Shown: positions 6,903 to 10,579 of the stretch, one piece after another
Position numbering within the stretch: the first letter of the stretch is position 1
Layout of the letters: every line of letters starts with the position of its first letter
NCBI GenBank assembly: GCA_021799755.1
Contig: JAJYZU010000029.1
Coordinates: 1 to 10,579 of the forward strand
Direction of reading: 5' to 3'
Length of the DNA stretch: 10,579 bases
DNA from: Thermoplasmata archaeon
GTDB lineage: Archaea > Thermoplasmatota > Thermoplasmata > Thermoplasmatales > Thermoplasmataceae
Position numbers and translations under genes: made by a program
Notes under the pieces: model-generated
Told to the model about the DNA's origin: nothing
The model's input: the letters and a program-made list of their open reading frames with translations, nothing else
The model's database searches: none

Positions 6903-8276
6903 TTATTCGATCCTCCATCTCACACTGTCTCCGGAATCTTCTATATGTATGCCCGAATCCTCAAGCATCTTCCTGATCATGTCAGAGTGCTGAAAATCCT
7001 TCTCTTTTCTAAATGTCTGCCTGAGCTCAATAATCGATTCTATCAATTTTGAAATATGATACTCTGATTCATCTGTTTTAAGTATAGCGAATATCCTGTC
7101 GATGAAGTGGAAAATCTCCAGAATATCTTTTGCGGATTCTCTTGAGATGTCCCCGATATTCCTGTTTATTTCTGTCACTTTCTCCATGAGGAGCGAAAAC
7201 ACGCTTCTGGTATCAAAATTATTATCCAGGAGATTTCTGAACTCAGCAATCATCTTTTTTGAATCCAGTTTGAAACTCCCAGTATCAGAGGAAATGTTGC
7301 GAAGGTTCATGAATGCATTCTGTATTCTTGAAAGTGCCTCATTGGACGAGATCATCAATTCATCACTGTACGCTAGATCGGATGAATACTTCGAATTGAG
7401 GAAGAAGAACCTTAACTGTTCACCGGTGTACCTGGTCAAGGCCTCACGGACCTTCACAAAGTTACCCAGGGACTTTGACATCTTTTCGCTTCCCATCTTC
7501 AACAGGCCGGAATGCATCCAGTAATGCGAAAGGAATTTCTTTCCGGATATGGATCTCATCTGCGCAATCTCCGCTTCATGATGCGGAAATATGAGGTCTA
7601 CCGCCCCGCCGTGAATATCATATTCGTCTCCGAAGAGACTTGATGTTATTGCTGTATCCTCAATATGCCACCCGGGCCTCCCGGGACCCCATGGTGAATC
7701 CCAGTAAGGTTCACCCTCCCTGTGCTTCTTCCAAAGTACGAAGTCCTCCGGGTCTCTTTTGCTTTCGCTGAGATCGATTCTGACGCCATGTCTGATCTGA
7801 GACATATCCTGCCCTGAAAGTTTCCCGAAGTCGCTGAATTTCTTTACGGAGAAGTAGATTCCGTCGTCCGAATCATATGCAAACCCTTTCCTGTAAAGTA
7901 CTTCTATCTGGCTGATTATTTCCTTGATATAAAGAGTGGATTTTGCGTAGAGGCTGATGCTGTCAACTCTAAGCGCCGTCATATCTTTCCTGAATTCTCT
8001 GTAGAATCTGTCCGATAATTCCTCTGGTTCAATACCTATCTCCCTGGCCCTGTTTATTATTTTATCGTCTATATCGGTTATATTCTGCAGGTAAAAAACC
8101 TCAAAACCGGATTCCTCAAGATACTTCGCAAACGAATCAAAAATTATGAAAGTTCTTGCGTTTCCCACATGAATAAAGTCGTATACGGTGGGACCGCATA
8201 CGAACATTCTAATCCTTCCAGCGTTCAGAGGCTTGAATTCCTCAAGACTGCGAGAATAAGTGTTGAAAATTTTCAT
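6903..8276 (-). CDS. cysS: Cysteinyl-tRNA synthetase
   Basis: Class I aminoacyl-tRNA synthetase that charges tRNA-Cys with cysteine in the cytosol. At 457 residues it has full family length. The N-terminal Rossmann half shows CGPTVYDFIHVGNART, with Cys27 as zinc ligand and the HIGH motif as HVGN (36-39). KMSKS is exact at 265-269. FPHHEAE gives the zinc ligands His232 and Glu236. The fourth ligand, normally the Cys of GWHIEC, is Asp207 here (GWHIEDTA). The C-terminal end keeps the usual FRKEKDFQHSDMIRKMLEDSGI-type signature and a closing W-R. It heads the leftward operon; a TATA-like box about 30 bases before the ATG suggests an almost leaderless message. Charging by this enzyme implies no need for the Sep-tRNA route. 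Confidence 0.97.
   Translation of the reverse strand: MKIFNTYSRSLEEFKPLNAGRIRMFVCGPTVYDFIHVGNARTFIIFDSFAKYLEESGFEVFYLQNITDIDDKIINRAREIGIEPEELSDRFYREFRKDMTALRVDSISLYAKSTLYIKEIISQIEVLYRKGFAYDSDDGIYFSVKKFSDFGKLSGQDMSQIRHGVRIDLSESKRDPEDFVLWKKHREGEPYWDSPWGPGRPGWHIEDTAITSSLFGDEYDIHGGAVDLIFPHHEAEIAQMRSISGKKFLSHYWMHSGLLKMGSEKMSKSLGNFVKVREALTRYTGEQLRFFFLNSKYSSDLAYSDELMISSNEALSRIQNAFMNLRNISSDTGSFKLDSKKMIAEFRNLLDNNFDTRSVFSLLMEKVTEINRNIGDISRESAKDILEIFHFIDRIFAILKTDESEYHISKLIESIIELRQTFRKEKDFQHSDMIRKMLEDSGIHIEDSGDSVRWRIE
6912..6916 (-). promoter_or_regulatory. Ribosome binding site of pncA
   Basis: Minus-strand GGAGG (followed by ATC) lies inside the end of cysS, 12 bases before the pncA ATG. The spacing is longer than usual, so initiation may also rely on coupling to cysS termination. 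Confidence 0.4.
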
Positions 8277-8301
8277 GTACAGCGCTTGATTTTAATCCAG
8301 C

Positions 8302-8311
8302 ATTTATATTT
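8302..8311 (-). promoter_or_regulatory. TATA-like box of cysS operon
   Basis: Minus-strand AAATATAAAT is centred about 30 bases before the cysS ATG, predicting a start of transcription about four bases upstream of it. No Shine-Dalgarno sequence precedes the ATG. This promoter probably drives cysS, pncA, pncB and the protease. Confidence 0.55.
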
Positions 8312-8379
8312 TATCAGGTTCTTCTTTTATTATTTTACTGCGAAATTCTATTCTTGAATATTCTTGCAAAACCAGAAAC

Positions 8380-8388
8380 AAATATTTT
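8380..8388 (+). promoter_or_regulatory. TATA-like box of the methionine sulfoxide reductase gene
   Basis: AAATATTTT lies with its centre about 29 bases before the ATG at 8413, and a purine-rich AGAAAC just before it could serve as the BRE element. The predicted start of transcription is within a few bases of the ATG, so the message would be nearly leaderless. Confidence 0.5.
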
Positions 8389-8412
8389 TTATTCCATCAA
8401 CTATGGAGCATC

Positions 8413-8865
8413 ATGGACCAAAAACTCAAAGAAACATTTCTTAAGTCGATCGAATCCTACACTAATATGGACAAAAAGGCGGCTTTTCAAGGAATTTGCG
8501 CACAGCTTGCCAGGATAAACAGTGCATATAACTGGGTGGGAATTTACGTTCTCAGAAATGATAAACTGGTGCTTGATGCCTATGTTGGCGAGAAGACTGA
8601 ACATGAACAGATAGCGCTTGGTGATGGTCTCTGCAGTCTTGCCATAGTAAAAAACGAAATTATAAATGAAGCAGATGTGCTTGCAAACAAGAAATATCTT
8701 GCCTGTTTTCCAGAAACCAAGTCGGAGCTGGTCGTACCAATAAGATCAGGAGAGAAACCTGTTGGCGAGATCGATATAGACTCTGATAACAAGGGCGCTT
8801 TTGGGATCGAGGATGAGGAATTTATCCAGAAAATTGCGGATTTTATTGGCGACCATTTCTTCTGA
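8413..8865 (+). CDS. msrC: GAF-domain free methionine-(R)-sulfoxide reductase, two-cysteine type
   Basis: Reduces the R form of free methionine sulfoxide back to methionine, a repair enzyme for oxidative stress. The 150-residue protein is a single GAF domain with the family landmarks NWVGIYVL (40-47), LGDGLCSLA with Cys74, YLACFPETKSELVVPI with Cys98, and GEIDIDSD (118-125). Cys74 and Cys98 have the 24-residue spacing of Cys94 and Cys118 in the E. coli enzyme, the latter catalytic. The position of E. coli Cys84, ten residues before Cys74, is His64. This matches the two-cysteine variant that I recall being described from Thermoplasma acidophilum. A plain sensory GAF protein is less likely because both redox cysteines and the active-site loop are kept. 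It is transcribed away from cysS and converges on the next gene with 2 bases between the stop codons. Confidence 0.85.
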   Translation: MDQKLKETFLKSIESYTNMDKKAAFQGICAQLARINSAYNWVGIYVLRNDKLVLDAYVGEKTEHEQIALGDGLCSLAIVKNEIINEADVLANKKYLACFPETKSELVVPIRSGEKPVGEIDIDSDNKGAFGIEDEEFIQKIADFIGDHFF

Positions 8866-8867
8866 AT

Positions 8868-9458
8868 TCACGAAAAGATATTCCTTATCCTATCGCTTAT
8901 GAGAAAGTTCCCTACTGAATAGAGCCTGTTGCTGTCAGCATCAACCGTGGTCATAGAACTGGGACGTATGAATATGCCGTTGAAATCTTCCATCTCAAGC
9001 CCAAGAACTTTTCCTACTATTGTTCTTATAACGAGACCGTGTGTGACCACCAGAGATCTGTCTTCCATTTTCAGCAGTGCCATTTCCAGTCTCTTCCTGT
9101 GAGATTCCCATGATTCTATTCCGTGTTCTCTCCTCACATTTTCCGGAAGATCTACCACTCTTCCCGCAAGTTTTGTGTCCGAAAGCGTCCCAAAATCGGT
9201 CTCCCTCAACTCCTCTATTATTCTTATTTCCGTGTTCGTTTTCTTGCTAAGAATGCCTGCAGTCTGTCTCGCTCTCAACAAGGGACTCGAATAAATGTTG
9301 TTTATTCTCAGCGCTGAGATCTGACCTGCGACGAACCCGACCTGTTCTTCACCCTTTGGTGTAAGGGGATACAAATTAATGTCGCTGGAAATTATATCTT
9401 TCGCATTAGCGCTACTTTCGCCGTGTCTTATAAATATCAGTCTCTTCAAAAATATCAT
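8868..9458 (-). CDS. Histidine phosphatase family protein (second of a tandem pair)
   Basis: Cytosolic phosphatase of the phosphoglycerate mutase-like branch, 196 residues. Active-site residues are complete: Arg11-His12-Gly13-Glu14 with the nucleophile His12, Arg62 in SSPLLRARQTA, proton donor Glu86 in LRETDFG, and the second His140 in VVTHG. The substrate is not evident. The length is near alpha-ribazole phosphatase and generic sugar phosphatases, but no cobalamin gene lies nearby, and true phosphoglycerate mutases are longer. It shares collinear motifs with the gene just upstream, including an unusual IISxDIxxxPLT stretch after RHGE, so the two arose by duplication. The start overlaps the stop of that gene as ATGA (4 bases), so translation is probably coupled; no clear Shine-Dalgarno sequence is present. 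Confidence 0.9.
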   Translation of the reverse strand: MIFLKRLIFIRHGESSANAKDIISSDINLYPLTPKGEEQVGFVAGQISALRINNIYSSPLLRARQTAGILSKKTNTEIRIIEELRETDFGTLSDTKLAGRVVDLPENVRREHGIESWESHRKRLEMALLKMEDRSLVVTHGLVIRTIVGKVLGLEMEDFNGIFIRPSSMTTVDADSNRLYSVGNFLISDRIRNIFS

Positions 9459-10048
9459 CCCGATTTGGATTCCGAATTCCGTTTTAAGAATTCCCTTACG
9501 GCCGGAGTTATGGTTCTGGATCCGATAGACCTGATCTTCATGTTATCAAAATCTATCGTGGTAAAAGAAGCGTATCCCACTTCTACCCCAAAGGATTCGA
9601 TCTCATTCATTCCGATTATTGAAGATATCAGCGCTCTTATGGGCAGACTGTGACTTACAGCAATAGTATTTCCGCTTGAATGTTCTGCAAATTCTCTCAT
9701 TCTGGAAACTATGGAAGACCAGGGTTCCATTCCTAACGCTTCTCTGTTGCTGCTTCTGAGATATTCGATGCTTTTATTATTGTACGCGCCGAATCCTGAT
9801 TCTCGTATTCTGTTCTCAACATTGATACTCTTTCCGGTCATTTTACCGATGATTTCCGCAGTATGGACAGCTCTCCTGACAGGGCTGGTGTAAATATGAT
9901 CAATATTGATTCCGTTGAGCTCCTTCCCTGCTAATTTAGCCTGTTCAATTCCAATTTCTGTCAGGGGGAATCGATCAATGTCTTCTGAGATGATTGAGCT
10001 GGTGTTGGCTTCGCTCTCACCGTGTCTGATCAGAACTATCCATCCCAT
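9455..10048 (-). CDS. Histidine phosphatase family protein (first of a tandem pair)
   Basis: A 197-residue paralogue of the following gene, with the full active site: Arg8-His9-Gly10-Glu11, Arg59 in SPVRRAVHTA, Glu83 in RIRESGFG and His133 in VSHS. The usual Gly after the second His is Ser here, a tolerated change. It is expected to cleave a phosphomonoester; substrate unknown. The 36-base gap after the arsB stop holds a weak TATA-like sequence about 25 bases before the ATG, so the pair may have its own leaderless message or be read from arsB. The C-terminal tail (from about 186) is polar and charged and differs from its paralogue. Confidence 0.9.
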   Translation of the reverse strand: MGWIVLIRHGESEANTSSIISEDIDRFPLTEIGIEQAKLAGKELNGINIDHIYTSPVRRAVHTAEIIGKMTGKSINVENRIRESGFGAYNNKSIEYLRSSNREALGMEPWSSIVSRMREFAEHSSGNTIAVSHSLPIRALISSIIGMNEIESFGVEVGYASFTTIDFDNMKIRSIGSRTITPAVREFLKRNSESKSG

Positions 10049-10068
10049 GACACTGTATCAAACAATGC

Positions 10069-10078
10069 GATAAAAACC
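10069..10078 (-). promoter_or_regulatory. Weak TATA-like box before the histidine phosphatase pair
   Basis: Minus-strand GGTTTTTATC is centred about 25 bases before the ATG at 10048, the right distance for a leaderless start, but the match to an archaeal TATA box is modest. Confidence 0.3.
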
Positions 10079-10084
10079 AATACC

Positions 10085-10579
10085 CTATAGATAAAGTATC
10101 AGCGATAGTGCAAGGAGGGTGACCAGAAGAACCGGAACTGTAAGAATGAATCCCACTTTCATATAGTACCTCTTGCTAATCCTGATTTCTCCTTTCCTTT
10201 CGAGAGAGTATATCCAGAGGAGTGTAGCAAGGGATCCTATGGGAGTGAATTTTGGGCCTATGTCATTGCCTATCACATTTGCAAAAGCAAGATTCACACC
10301 AAGGTGCGATCCACGTATGGCAAGATTTCCAATCATGACTGAGGGGAGATTGTTGAGAAGACCTGCCATCATTGAGAACAGGAAGCCCGAAAGAACTGTT
10401 GAAAAGGTGCCACCAAGGTAGGAAATTTTTATAAGAAGATATGAAAGATCAAAAGTTAGACCTTCCCTTCCCATGCCGAAGACAATGACAAACATACCCA
10501 GAGAAAAATATACCACCTGCCACGGCGCCTGTATCAGGATCTTCCGGGTATTTATTTTCCTGTTCATGTGGGCATAGAT
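10085..10579 (-). CDS. arsB: ArsB arsenite/antimonite efflux permease, C-terminal part (5' end outside window)
   Basis: Inner-membrane carrier that exports arsenite and antimonite. The frame stays open to the right edge, so the Met at 10565-10567 is internal and only the last 164 residues are visible. The order of blocks follows E. coli ArsB closely: APWQVVYFSLGM, then a loop and the NNLPSVMIG segment, NLAFANVIGNDIGPK, TPIGSLATLLW, an RYYMKVG stretch and a last membrane segment ending LSLILYL. About four hydrophobic segments are visible, agreeing with the C-terminal part of a protein of about 430 residues. The rest of any ars operon (regulator, arsA) would lie to the right of the window. The histidine phosphatase pair follows on the same strand. 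Confidence 0.93.
   Translation of the reverse strand: MYAHMNRKINTRKILIQAPWQVVYFSLGMFVIVFGMGREGLTFDLSYLLIKISYLGGTFSTVLSGFLFSMMAGLLNNLPSVMIGNLAIRGSHLGVNLAFANVIGNDIGPKFTPIGSLATLLWIYSLERKGEIRISKRYYMKVGFILTVPVLLVTLLALSLILYL

Noticed and set aside
7102..7524. 140-codon plus-strand open frame opposite cysS
   Set aside because: Antisense shadow of a complete, well-conserved gene.
8868..10048. Phosphoglycerate mutase or CobC as specific names for the histidine phosphatases
   Set aside because: The active site is common to the whole superfamily, the proteins are shorter than true mutases, and no cobalamin gene is nearby.

Overview
The window looks like a piece of chromosome from an acidophilic archaeon of the Thermoplasmata (Thermoplasma / Ferroplasma / Cuniculiplasma-like). 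Three things suggest this. The nicotinate phosphoribosyltransferase carries the C-terminal four-cysteine domain known from the Thermoplasma acidophilum enzyme. There is a large cysteine-free, sequon-rich exported S53 (sedolisin/kumamolisin) protease. TATA-like boxes lie about 25 bases before several start codons, the arrangement of leaderless archaeal transcripts. The species cannot be fixed from the sequence alone.

Layout from left to right: the 3' part of a HAD-type phosphatase (+) enters from the left edge and overlaps, tail to tail, a leftward cluster. Read in its own direction, that cluster is cysS (cysteinyl-tRNA synthetase), pncA (nicotinamidase), pncB (nicotinate phosphoribosyltransferase), the 1115-residue S53 protease, a 179-residue anchored protein with a Ser/Thr-rich stalk, and a 233-residue anchored sequon-rich protein. 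cysS through the protease are packed without room for internal promoters and are probably one transcript; the two small exported proteins each have a TATA-like box of their own. On the other side of a 136-base divergent promoter region lies a rightward gene for a two-cysteine free methionine-(R)-sulfoxide reductase. It converges, with only 2 bases between, on a leftward group: arsB (arsenite efflux, cut by the right edge) followed by two tandem paralogous histidine phosphatases.

Functional themes: PncA and PncB together recycle nicotinamide to nicotinate mononucleotide for NAD. CysRS and the methionine sulfoxide reductase touch sulphur amino acids, and share only a promoter region. The protease and the two anchored proteins form an envelope or extracellular unit. 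ArsB handles arsenic, common in acidic metal-rich habitats.

Intergenic stretches are short (63, 57, 0, 3, 136, 2 and 36 bases), and no stretch over 300 bases lacks a gene. I saw no rRNA, tRNA, CRISPR array, insertion sequence or origin. The points most worth a second look are the protease architecture (six about 77-residue repeats and both ends hydrophobic), its altered calcium site and probable GTG start behind a perfect Shine-Dalgarno sequence, the Cys-to-Asp change at a zinc ligand of CysRS, and the joining of NAD salvage to a surface protease.
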